Assembly (NCBI GenBank): GCA_014379885.1
Contig: JACMKW010000514.1
Location: 1-8,176 of the forward strand
Source: Rhizobacter sp.
Lineage (GTDB): Bacteria > Pseudomonadota > Gammaproteobacteria > Burkholderiales > Burkholderiaceae
Length of the DNA stretch: 8,176 nucleotides
Reading direction: 5' to 3'
Shown here one piece after another: positions 1-6,391 of the stretch. Made by a program: the position numbers and the translations under genes. The notes below the pieces were generated by a model. That model saw only the letters and a program-made list of their open reading frames with translations. It was not told the origin of the DNA and did not search any database. Every line of letters begins with the position of its first letter. The first letter of the stretch is position 1.

Positions 1-946
1 GATCTCGGTGGCCACAGCCCCCGCCGAAGTGGCCGACCAGTTCGAGGCCACGCTGGTGTGGATGTCCGATGACGCCATGCTGCCCGGGCGCCCTTACCTG
101 CTCAAGATCGGCACGCGCACGCTGAGCGCCACGATCACCGAGCCCAAATACAAGATCAACGTCAACACGATGGAGCATCTGGCGACCAAGAAGCTCGATC
201 TCAACGAGATCGGCGTATGCAACCTCGCACTCGACCGGCCCATCGCGTTCGACCCCTACAAGAACAACCGCGACACCGGCGCCTTCATCCTGATTGACCG
301 GATGAGCAACAACACCGTGGGTGCCGGCATGCTGCACTTTGCGCTGCGGCGTGCGCACAACGTGCACCTGCAGCCGGTTGACATGGACAAGGCCGCACGC
401 GCACGCAGCAAGGGCCAGCGCCCAGCCGTGCTGTGGTTCACCGGTTTGTCAGGAGCGGGCAAATCGACCATTGCCAACCTGGTCGACAAGAAGCTTCATG
501 CCCTGGGGCGCCACACTTACCTGCTCGACGGCGACAACCTGCGCCACGGCCTCAACAAGGACCTGGGCTTCACCGATGCCGATCGTGTGGAGAACATCCG
601 CCGCGTGGCCGAGGTGGCCCACCTGTTCGTCGACGCCGGGCTGATCGTGCTCACCGCTTTCATCTCACCATTCCTCGCCGAGCGGGCCATGGCGCGGCGC
701 CTATTCGAAGAAGGAGAGTTCATCGAGGTTCACGTCGACACGCCGCTCGATGTGGCCGAAGCGCGCGATGTGAAAGGCCTGTACCGCAAGGCACGGCGCG
801 GGGAGTTGCGCAACTTCACCGGGGTGGATTCGCCCTACGAGCCGCCCGAGGCCCCGGAGATACGCGTCAACACCGAGCACCAGAGTGCCGAGGCCGCGGC
901 TGATGCCGTGATTGCGCGCTTGCGTGAGTTGGGGCGTTTGGCTTGA
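1..946 (+). CDS. cysNC: Bifunctional sulfate adenylyltransferase large subunit / APS kinase (CysN-CysC fusion), 5' partial
   Basis: Makes PAPS, the cytoplasmic sulfate donor: the CysN part (with CysD) forms APS from ATP and sulfate, and the CysC part phosphorylates APS. The frame is open to the left edge, so the GTP-binding part of CysN lies outside the window. Counting from the GTG at 8, residues 1-125 match the C-terminal beta-barrel of CysN ([31 protein letters not shown] strings). Residues 138-312 are a full APS kinase, with P-loop GLSGAGKST at 146-154, DGDNLRHGL at 174-182, the FISPF motif at 218-222 and the [22 protein letters not shown] region. The usual ARDPKGLY reads ARDVKGLY here, a small deviation. 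The gene ends at TGA 944-946 and converges on a sulfotransferase that would use its product. GTG at 8 is unlikely to be the real start because CysN homology continues through it. Identification is firm; whether it serves cysteine synthesis or polysaccharide sulfation is inferred from context (the latter favoured). Confidence 0.95.
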   Translation, partial: ISVATAPAEVADQFEATLVWMSDDAMLPGRPYLLKIGTRTLSATITEPKYKINVNTMEHLATKKLDLNEIGVCNLALDRPIAFDPYKNNRDTGAFILIDRMSNNTVGAGMLHFALRRAHNVHLQPVDMDKAARARSKGQRPAVLWFTGLSGAGKSTIANLVDKKLHALGRHTYLLDGDNLRHGLNKDLGFTDADRVENIRRVAEVAHLFVDAGLIVLTAFISPFLAERAMARRLFEEGEFIEVHVDTPLDVAEARDVKGLYRKARRGELRNFTGVDSPYEPPEAPEIRVNTEHQSAEAAADAVIARLRELGRLA

Positions 947-951
947 TGGCG

Positions 952-994
952 GCCGGCGTCGGCCGGCCCATTCACAACCGGCCGAGGCGCCGGC
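952..994. terminator. GC-rich hairpin between convergent genes, probable bidirectional terminator
   Basis: Bases 952-966 (gccggcgtcggccgg) pair with 978-994 (ccggccgaggcgccggc). This gives 15 base pairs interrupted only by a 2-nt bulge (GG at 986-987), around an 11-nt loop (967-977). It fills most of the 60-bp gap between the stop of cysNC (946) and the stop of the facing sulfotransferase gene (1007). No T-tract follows on either strand, so it is not a textbook intrinsic terminator. Its position and strength suggest a two-way transcription stop or an mRNA 3'-end stabiliser. Confidence 0.5.
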
Positions 995-1006
995 AGACGA
1001 CCGCTG

Positions 1007-2053
1007 TTACTTCAGCGTCTTGGCCTTGATCGGGTACATCTTCAGGCGCGCGGCCCGCACCAGGCCACGCAGGCCCAGGTGACGTGCGATCACGTCCTGC
1101 GTCCAGTTGCTCACGCCGTAGGTGCGCAAGCCGTTGCGGTGGCGCGAAGCGCTGTTCTGCAACTTCAGCATCCAGCGAGTCCAGTAACTCACCCGTCGCG
1201 GGCCCTTGCTCACCAACTCGTAGCCCCGCGCAGCCATCATCGAACCGACACGTGCTTCGACCAGCGAGATGTCACGCGCGCTCATGCCACGGCGCCACTG
1301 GTTGGCAAAACGTGGAGACGGTGGCTCGTAGGTCGTGCTGCTCAGGTCGAGCATCTGCGGCTCATATTGCAGACCCAGGAACTTGCAGATGTCGGTGAGC
1401 ACGCGCTCGGGCTCGGCCACGAGCTCCTCGTATCGCACCTCGATGAACTGCTCTGAGGTCAGGCGCGGCCGCAGACGATCCCAGCTTTCTTCGGAGTCAA
1501 CCCACGGCTCCAGCCCATGAAACACATTGCCGGCGAAACATGCCGCCACGGCAGACTTGGCGCAATCGCGCGCGTCGCGCAAAAGGTGGATGAAGCGCGC
1601 TTGCGGAAAGATCTCATGCGCGCTGACGAAATTGCGGTGAACCGACAACGCCAGGCAAGGAACCCCCTCCGCGTAGCGATTGACCAACTCACGCAATCGC
1701 TGCGGAACAGGCGCCGCTGGCCCCAGCCTCTTTTCCGATGACAGGTAGCCACGGTCATCGCTGTAGAAATCGTCAAGTCTTTCGGATGACATGGCTTGCG
1801 CGGCAGCCAACCCCCCATCAACACCGAAAGCATCGAACAGGAAATCGAACTCACCCGGATTCTTGAGGCATGAGTGACGGTCAAGCATCAAGGTCATCAG
1901 CGTGGAGCCCGAACGCAAAGGCCCGGCCACAAAAACCAACGGAGAAGCAAGGTGGGCAGCGTTCAAGGCGTTCTGGGCTGTTCTGGTGGCTGAGGCAACA
2001 CCCGAGCTGTTGAACATGGGGCAAGAGGTCACGACAGAAGGGTCATTGATCAT
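1007..2053 (-). CDS. PAPS-dependent sulfotransferase family protein
   Basis: Predicted to move a sulfo group from PAPS to an acceptor, probably a glycan hydroxyl given its neighbours. The 348-residue product has the two PAPS-binding elements of the family. The 5'-phosphosulfate loop is GPLRSGSTLMTLMLDRHS, starting at residue 44. The 3'-phosphate-binding segment is FIHLLRDARDCAKSA at about 154-168. The common family segment VRYEELVAEPERVLTDICKF follows at about 207. No signal peptide or obvious membrane helix is seen, so it should act in the cytoplasm. The length is normal for bacterial single-domain sulfotransferases. The C-terminus is basic and ends in KAKTLK. ATG at 2053 was taken as the start; no good Shine-Dalgarno precedes it, and ATG at residue 13 is an alternative. 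It faces cysNC tail to tail and lies 316 bp downstream of a glycosyltransferase on the same strand. The acceptor cannot be read from the sequence. Confidence 0.88.
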   Translation of the reverse strand: MINDPSVVTSCPMFNSSGVASATRTAQNALNAAHLASPLVFVAGPLRSGSTLMTLMLDRHSCLKNPGEFDFLFDAFGVDGGLAAAQAMSSERLDDFYSDDRGYLSSEKRLGPAAPVPQRLRELVNRYAEGVPCLALSVHRNFVSAHEIFPQARFIHLLRDARDCAKSAVAACFAGNVFHGLEPWVDSEESWDRLRPRLTSEQFIEVRYEELVAEPERVLTDICKFLGLQYEPQMLDLSSTTYEPPSPRFANQWRRGMSARDISLVEARVGSMMAARGYELVSKGPRRVSYWTRWMLKLQNSASRHRNGLRTYGVSNWTQDVIARHLGLRGLVRAARLKMYPIKAKTLK

Positions 2054-2369
2054 GATTCATCGGGTGCAAACCACGGTTCGTTTTTGTGACGCTCGGGCGT
2101 GCGGCAACCTTATTGACCAGCGCTTTTGGGTGAGCGCCACGCCCACCACGGAGGGCTTCGGAATCTTCGGTGAAAGCCCGTCTGAATTCTAATGGAGGAG
2201 GCATCCCGCCCCGCCGTGCTGCCGGGCGCAAAACGCCACAAATCCACACAACGGCGCCACTGGAGATCTGGTTATGTGGAAGAGAACCGTTTCATCTGCT
2301 GCACGAGGTCTCTCACACGTTTGTCGCGATTCAGGGCCCAGTCAGGTTTGGCGGATTTGCACGCTTCAG
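2054..2369. other. 316-bp gap between the sulfotransferase and glycosyltransferase genes
   Basis: This non-coding or weakly coding stretch lies upstream of the sulfotransferase on the minus strand. It holds the 33-codon ORF described separately and an imperfect 9-bp inverted repeat (2243-2251 with 2272-2280). A 68-codon open frame (2043-2249, minus) shows no recognisable family and is probably chance. On the minus strand a TAGAAT hexamer (2186-2191) resembles a -10 box but has no acceptable -35 at the proper distance. A promoter for the sulfotransferase is possible but not demonstrated. Confidence 0.4.
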
Positions 2370-2373
2370 TCAT
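2272..2373 (-). CDS. Possible 33-residue small ORF overlapping the glycosyltransferase stop codon
   Basis: The ATG at 2373-2371 overlaps the glycosyltransferase stop (ATGA arrangement), the usual geometry of translational coupling. The product begins MTEACKSAKPDWALNRDK and ends in FSST before TAA at 2274-2272. It is charged and polar, with no membrane segment or signal. AAGG lies directly against the ATG, too close for a good ribosome site, so initiation would depend on coupling. It may be a real small protein, the stub of a longer gene deleted in the 316-bp gap, or chance. No family is recognised. Confidence 0.25.
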   Translation of the reverse strand: MTEACKSAKPDWALNRDKRVRDLVQQMKRFSST

Positions 2374-3458
2374 CCTTGGTGAGCACGGCGCTGACCGTCT
2401 TGTGGGCAGATGTCGTTCCACGCAGCAACGACTTGTTTGCTCTCCCGGTCTTTTGAATAATTTTTCTGAAGAAATTCCGAGTAGGCAGCGGCTTGCTGGA
2501 GCAGCCTGCCGGGGTTGGCATCGAATTCGCAGACAAGCTTCTCCAAGGTCTGGGCAAACCCAAGAACATCGCCTTGCGCAATCGGGTAGCAGTGTTCCGG
2601 CAACATGAATTCCCGTGCCGCGTAACCCGTATATCCAACAACCACACAGCCACTGGCACCAGCTTCCAGGGGAGGCAACCCGAACCCTTCATCGTGGCAA
2701 GTCGACATGAAGACGGCCGACTCACGCAGCATTCTGGCAACTTCTGCCTCTCCCAAACCATCGATGGGGCACAAGTCCCAGCCCTTCAAGGAACCGCGGC
2801 CGCGGAGAATTTGAAGAACCTGAACAATGCTACTTGGGAGTTTTCTGGGCATAAAAGCAATCTGTCGCTTTTTCCCTTCCTTGCTGGGAAAGAACATGCT
2901 CCCATCAACGCCGTTCGGCGTCAATAAAACACGCAATTCAGGGAATGAATACTTCAAGTAGTCGAAAGTATGGTTTGAAACTGCCAAGGCAGCGAGCAGT
3001 TTGCCGCGGTAAATGAAATTGCCCAGATCATCAGTGTGAGAAAACCCAGTGAATGTGTAATGAGCGTTTTGATTGAAAACCACGAGTTTGGACCTAAAGC
3101 CACAAGGCTGCAATGCACTGCCCAAGTATTCCGGAAGCACAAGAATATCGCCAGAATCAAGTTTTCTTCTGATAGCAGATTTCGCGGGACCCCTTAGTTC
3201 TACGAGCGGCGCAGCCGTGGAGGAAAGCCAATCAATTCTGTTTTTCCTTCGCGACGCCCTGCTTGGGATCCAGCTCAGTCTGCGAGTGATCACTCTCGCC
3301 ACCGAGGCTGATGACATGAACCATGAAGGCATGTCACTTTCCAGAGCAAGAACGTAGGCGTCGAACCCCGCATCACTCAATGCTTCTACATGACGGAATA
3401 TCTGCTTGATCCCGCCAGTAGGCTTTTCAGCCCAGGGACAAATATAGAAAATGGTCAA
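2370..3458 (-). CDS. Glycosyltransferase, GT4 (GT-B fold) type
   Basis: Predicted retaining glycosyltransferase that adds a sugar from a nucleotide-sugar donor during polysaccharide assembly, in the cytoplasm or at the inner membrane face. From the chosen start the product is 362 residues. It opens with TIFYICPWAEKPTGGIKQIF, the first Rossmann strand and the glycine-rich loop of the GT-B acceptor domain. A linker region reads VLLTPNGVDGSMFFPS. The donor-domain motif EGFGLPPLE is the E-x7-E signature of GT4 enzymes (Glu at about 257 and 265 from this start), followed by a GCVVVGYTGYAARE segment. No in-frame ATG lies near the front; the first would remove about 40 residues. I chose TTG at 3458 because homology-like sequence begins right after it and GGA sits 6 nt upstream. 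TTG at 3488, 3518 and 3545 are alternatives, the last giving 391 residues. GC is unusually low, about 43% by hand count at 2821-2880. Donor and acceptor sugars are unknown. Confidence 0.85.
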   Translation of the reverse strand: MTIFYICPWAEKPTGGIKQIFRHVEALSDAGFDAYVLALESDMPSWFMSSASVARVITRRLSWIPSRASRRKNRIDWLSSTAAPLVELRGPAKSAIRRKLDSGDILVLPEYLGSALQPCGFRSKLVVFNQNAHYTFTGFSHTDDLGNFIYRGKLLAALAVSNHTFDYLKYSFPELRVLLTPNGVDGSMFFPSKEGKKRQIAFMPRKLPSSIVQVLQILRGRGSLKGWDLCPIDGLGEAEVARMLRESAVFMSTCHDEGFGLPPLEAGASGCVVVGYTGYAAREFMLPEHCYPIAQGDVLGFAQTLEKLVCEFDANPGRLLQQAAAYSEFLQKNYSKDRESKQVVAAWNDICPQDGQRRAHQG

Positions 3459-3846
3459 TGGTGTTCCGTTGGTGAGTATCTTGTGCAACGTTCGAATACA
3501 CCCGATATGGGTTACCAAGCTTTCAGAACGGCACGGGAGTCGCAAAGTGTATGAGCAACTGCACGTCGCGACAGCCCCTGTTTTCAGTGGTTGAGCCAGA
3601 CTGGTGCCAGGTTCTCGCAGTTACGGCGCTTCGGCAGCCCGGGCCGTTCCGCACCCCCCAACACCAGGGTGTCACAGAATCGACGGAGCGGCCATACTCG
3701 CCGTCGCCAGGGACAGCCGTTGCAGTCGGCTAGCTCGGCAGCTGCGGTTGCAGCTTGAGCCACCAATCAAGCCGCACACGGCCCGCGCCTGCGCCTGCGT
3801 CCATCGCGCCAACACTCCGAGCCAACGCCTCCCAACCCGCCCGGTC
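3459..3846. promoter_or_regulatory. Divergent intergenic region, probable site of two outward promoters
   Basis: About 388 bp separate the head of the minus-strand glycosyltransferase from the head of the plus-strand MBOAT gene, so promoters for both transcription units should lie here. I found no convincing sigma-70 or sigma-54 promoter. From about 3600 to 3846 the stretch is very GC-rich (about 72% by hand count at 3601-3660), unlike the AT-richer coding sequence on each side. A short palindrome, ACACC-AG-GGTGT, lies at 3661-3672 and could be an operator half-site pair, but this is weak. The open frame running into the MBOAT gene from 3604 encodes low-complexity Arg/Ala/Pro-rich sequence and is not considered coding. 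Confidence 0.45.
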
Positions 3847-5259
3847 ATGAATTTCGCATCGCTCCAGTTCGCCTATTTCATCCTCATCGGCTTTAGCCTT
3901 TACGCATTGATCAGGCGCCACGAAGTTCAAAATGCTTTGCTGCTGGCGGGGAGTTATTACTTCTACGCGTGCTGGGATGCCCGGTTTCTGCTGCTGATCT
4001 GGCTCGTCACCGGCGCGAGCTTTCTCGCCGGGCGTGCTGTCGGGCAAACGGAAGATCAAGGCAAGAGAACGCGCTGCATCGTCATTTACACAGTGTTTGC
4101 GCTGGCTGTTCTTGGCTATTTCAAATACTTCAATTTCTTCATCGACTCTGCCCAAGTGGCATTGCAATCCCTCGGCGTGAAGGTCAATCGTACCTACCTG
4201 AACATTGTTCTCCCTCCAGCAATATCATTCTACATATTCGAGTCACTCAGCTATGTGATCGAGATACATCATCGGCATATCCCGGCCACCACCAAGTTCA
4301 GGCACTATGCATTGTTCATCGCCTACTTCCCGAAGTTGGTGGCAGGGCCGATCGAGCGTCCGGCGGTTCTGATTCCACAGCTGGAAAAACCTCGTACCAT
4401 CACGGAAGAGAATCTGACTCGTGGCCTTTTTCTGATTCTATTGGGGCTCTTCAAGAAAACCGTGATTGCCGATGGTTTATCGCCTACTGTCGATTCAGTA
4501 TTCAACAGCGTTGAAACTCCAAATGCTGGTGCGATAATTCTCGCGACCTACGCTTTCGCGCTGCAGATCTATTGCGATTTTTCTGGCTACACAGATATCG
4601 CGCGCGGTGTTTCCAAACTATTCGGCATTGAGTTGAGTCAGAATTTCCGCTTCCCGTATTTTTCATCCAACGCCAGCGAGTTCTGGCGGCGCTGGCACAT
4701 GTCGCTTTCGTCTTGGCTCAGAGACTATCTCTACATTCCTTTGGGCGGGAACCGGGTCGGCCCGATCCGCACCAAGGTCAACCTGATGATCACCATGTTG
4801 CTCGGCGGTCTCTGGCACGGTGCCGCCTGGAACTTCATCCTATGGGGCGCTTACCAGGGTGGCTTGTTGATCGTGAATGGCTTCTTCAAGCCGCTTCAGC
4901 TCAAGGGCTGGGCGGCCATGGTGAGCCGAGTTGTGGCCACGGTCGTCTTCTTTCAGTTCGTGTGCTACGGCTGGCTGCTTTTCCGCGCGAAGTCGTTCGA
5001 GCAAATCCAGGCCTTCACCGCAGAACTGCTGACGGGTTCTCAGGCATTCGCCGCCACCGTGGCCCGGCCACCGCTGGCCACGCTGCTCGGCGTAGGCCTG
5101 CTGTGCCTCTATGACTTTGCCGCGTATCGAAGTGGCCGTGCCACTTTCTATCGCGCTTGGCCCGCACCACTGCGAGCAGGTCTTTACGCCGTGCTCGTTT
5201 TTCTGACGCTGATGGGCCTGGCCAATGCCCGCAGCGCGTTCATCTACTTCCAGTTCTGA
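3847..5259 (+). CDS. MBOAT-family membrane-bound O-acyltransferase, AlgI-like
   Basis: Predicted multi-spanning inner-membrane enzyme that passes an acyl group, usually acetyl from a cytoplasmic donor, across the membrane for O-acylation of an exopolysaccharide (the role of AlgI in alginate). The 470-residue product starts MNFASLQFAYFILIGFSLYA, a typical MBOAT start with a first hydrophobic helix, and has many further hydrophobic segments. Diagnostic motifs are AYFPKLVAGPIERP (about 159-172), IYCDFSGYTDIARG (241-254), FWRRWHMSLSSWLRDYLYIP (279-298, His284) and GGLWHGAAWNFILWG (320-334). The last carries the conserved catalytic-type His324. Length is in the usual 460-520 range. ATG at 3847 fits the family start; there is no Shine-Dalgarno. 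A longer in-frame start (GTG 3604) would add 81 low-complexity residues and was rejected. The SGNH-like partner gene begins 2 bp after its stop. GC rises abruptly near 4740, inside the gene. Confidence 0.93.
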   Translation: MNFASLQFAYFILIGFSLYALIRRHEVQNALLLAGSYYFYACWDARFLLLIWLVTGASFLAGRAVGQTEDQGKRTRCIVIYTVFALAVLGYFKYFNFFIDSAQVALQSLGVKVNRTYLNIVLPPAISFYIFESLSYVIEIHHRHIPATTKFRHYALFIAYFPKLVAGPIERPAVLIPQLEKPRTITEENLTRGLFLILLGLFKKTVIADGLSPTVDSVFNSVETPNAGAIILATYAFALQIYCDFSGYTDIARGVSKLFGIELSQNFRFPYFSSNASEFWRRWHMSLSSWLRDYLYIPLGGNRVGPIRTKVNLMITMLLGGLWHGAAWNFILWGAYQGGLLIVNGFFKPLQLKGWAAMVSRVVATVVFFQFVCYGWLLFRAKSFEQIQAFTAELLTGSQAFAATVARPPLATLLGVGLLCLYDFAAYRSGRATFYRAWPAPLRAGLYAVLVFLTLMGLANARSAFIYFQF

Positions 5260-5261
5260 CC

Positions 5262-6377
5262 ATGATGAGCCTGCTGAAGAAGCTCCTGTTGGGCCGCAGC
5301 GCCGTGGTGGTCTGGTGGGTCGTCGTGTGGCTCGTCCTGCTTGACGTAGGCGTCAACCTTGCATTGGGTTCACGGGCGACCAGCTCTTCGACGCTGGGCC
5401 GCTATTTCGAGTACGGCCGCTCCGTCGAGGGCAAGCTTGCCCGGGCGGTGGCCAACCCCAAGAAGGATGGACAGATTCTCGGCGCCGGCTGGACCACTCC
5501 AGAAACCTTGCAGATACCCCCGGCTCAGCCTAAATCAGGCACCGATTTGCTCGTGGCGGTCTATGGGCAGTCTTTCTCGATGCATGCCGCCAACGCGGCT
5601 GCAGCGTCGGATGGCCGTCTCACGGTGCGTGGGGTAGGCGGCCCAGCGGCTCCACCTTCTCATTCGTACCACGCGTACAAGGCGGATACGCCTTATCGCA
5701 AAACCGACGTCGTTGTATTTGGCCTCTTGTCATCAAGCATCGCCGACATGGGCTCGATGTCCGGGCTGATGTGGCATTTTGAGAACCCTGCTCCGTTCAC
5801 CTTCCCACGCTATCGCCTGGACGGGTCGCAACTGACTGAAGAGCTGCCGCTCATCCGCAGCGAAGCCGAGTTCCTTCAAGCCTTCAGCCAACAGTCGGAT
5901 CAGTGGCAGCAGTTCAAGGCGCAGCTCAAGAAGAGCGACCGTGGCTATGACGCTTTCACTTTCGAAAAAACACCCGCCGACTCGTCTGCGATCGTGCGGC
6001 TGGTGCGTCGTGGCTGGGTCGCGCACAACGATTTGTACGAAGAAGGTGTTTACGACTCGCGAAAAGGCTTCAACCCGGAGGCGCAAGACATCAAGGTGTT
6101 GAAGGCCATGTTGATGGATCTGTCTCGCCGCAGCAAAGAGCGTGGCGAACGCCTGATGGTCTTGCTGTTGCACACGCGAGGCCAGTCCGATCATCTGCAT
6201 GCCGTGCTGGAGAGCACGCTCAAAGAGTCGAAGATCGACTACATCAGCACTCACACGCTGTTTTCGGCCAATGACCCGACCAACTTCCTGCCCGACAGTC
6301 ATTACGTTCCCGCCGCGAACCGCAAGCTGTCCACGGCCCTGGCCAGCTGGATTCGCCGCGGCACTCCACAACGCTAG
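5262..6377 (+). CDS. Membrane-anchored SGNH-like protein, probable O-acetylation partner of the MBOAT (AlgJ/AlgX-like role)
   Basis: Probable periplasmic acetyl-transfer partner of the upstream MBOAT protein. The 371-residue product has a basic start (MMSLLKKLLLGRS), then one strongly hydrophobic segment at about 14-35, read as an N-in signal anchor. The remainder would face the periplasm. LLVAVYGQSFSMHA (about 96-109) looks like SGNH block I with GQS instead of the usual GDS (Ser104). Near the C-terminus FLPDSHYVPAANRKL gives Asp345 and His347, placed like the catalytic Asp/His block of SGNH enzymes and of AlgJ/AlgX proteins. The middle part (about 120-300) is not recognised. The start is ATG 5262 or the next codon, ATG 5265, 2-5 bp after the MBOAT stop, so coupled translation is likely. 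A longer frame open from 5157 overlaps the MBOAT gene and lacks sense as an N-terminus. The SGNH assignment rests on two short motifs plus context; a non-enzymatic role is possible. Confidence 0.72.
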   Translation: MMSLLKKLLLGRSAVVVWWVVVWLVLLDVGVNLALGSRATSSSTLGRYFEYGRSVEGKLARAVANPKKDGQILGAGWTTPETLQIPPAQPKSGTDLLVAVYGQSFSMHAANAAAASDGRLTVRGVGGPAAPPSHSYHAYKADTPYRKTDVVVFGLLSSSIADMGSMSGLMWHFENPAPFTFPRYRLDGSQLTEELPLIRSEAEFLQAFSQQSDQWQQFKAQLKKSDRGYDAFTFEKTPADSSAIVRLVRRGWVAHNDLYEEGVYDSRKGFNPEAQDIKVLKAMLMDLSRRSKERGERLMVLLLHTRGQSDHLHAVLESTLKESKIDYISTHTLFSANDPTNFLPDSHYVPAANRKLSTALASWIRRGTPQR

Positions 6378-6391
6378 CCGCTCCAAACATC

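Noticed and set aside
2186..2191. TAGAAT on the minus strand as a -10 box for the sulfotransferase gene
   Set aside because: It matches 5 of 6 bases, but the sequence 17 bp upstream is GC-rich with no resemblance to TTGACA.
2043..2249. 68-codon minus-strand frame in the gap upstream of the sulfotransferase
   Set aside because: It is Arg/Pro/Gly-rich, has no ribosome site and no recognisable family, and overlaps the sulfotransferase start.
3604..3846. In-frame extension of the MBOAT gene to a GTG at 3604
   Set aside because: The 81 added residues are Arg/Ala/Pro-rich, low in complexity and unlike any MBOAT N-terminus. ATG 3847 begins the typical first hydrophobic helix.
5157..5261. Longer start for the SGNH-like gene overlapping the MBOAT gene
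   Set aside because: The extra 35 residues are an Arg/Ala/Ser-rich shadow of MBOAT coding sequence, and the hydrophobic anchor follows naturally from ATG 5262.
5733..6386. 217-codon minus-strand frame opposite the SGNH-like gene
   Set aside because: It is an antisense shadow in GC-rich coding DNA. The plus strand carries the anchor and catalytic-type motifs, and the antisense product resembles no family.
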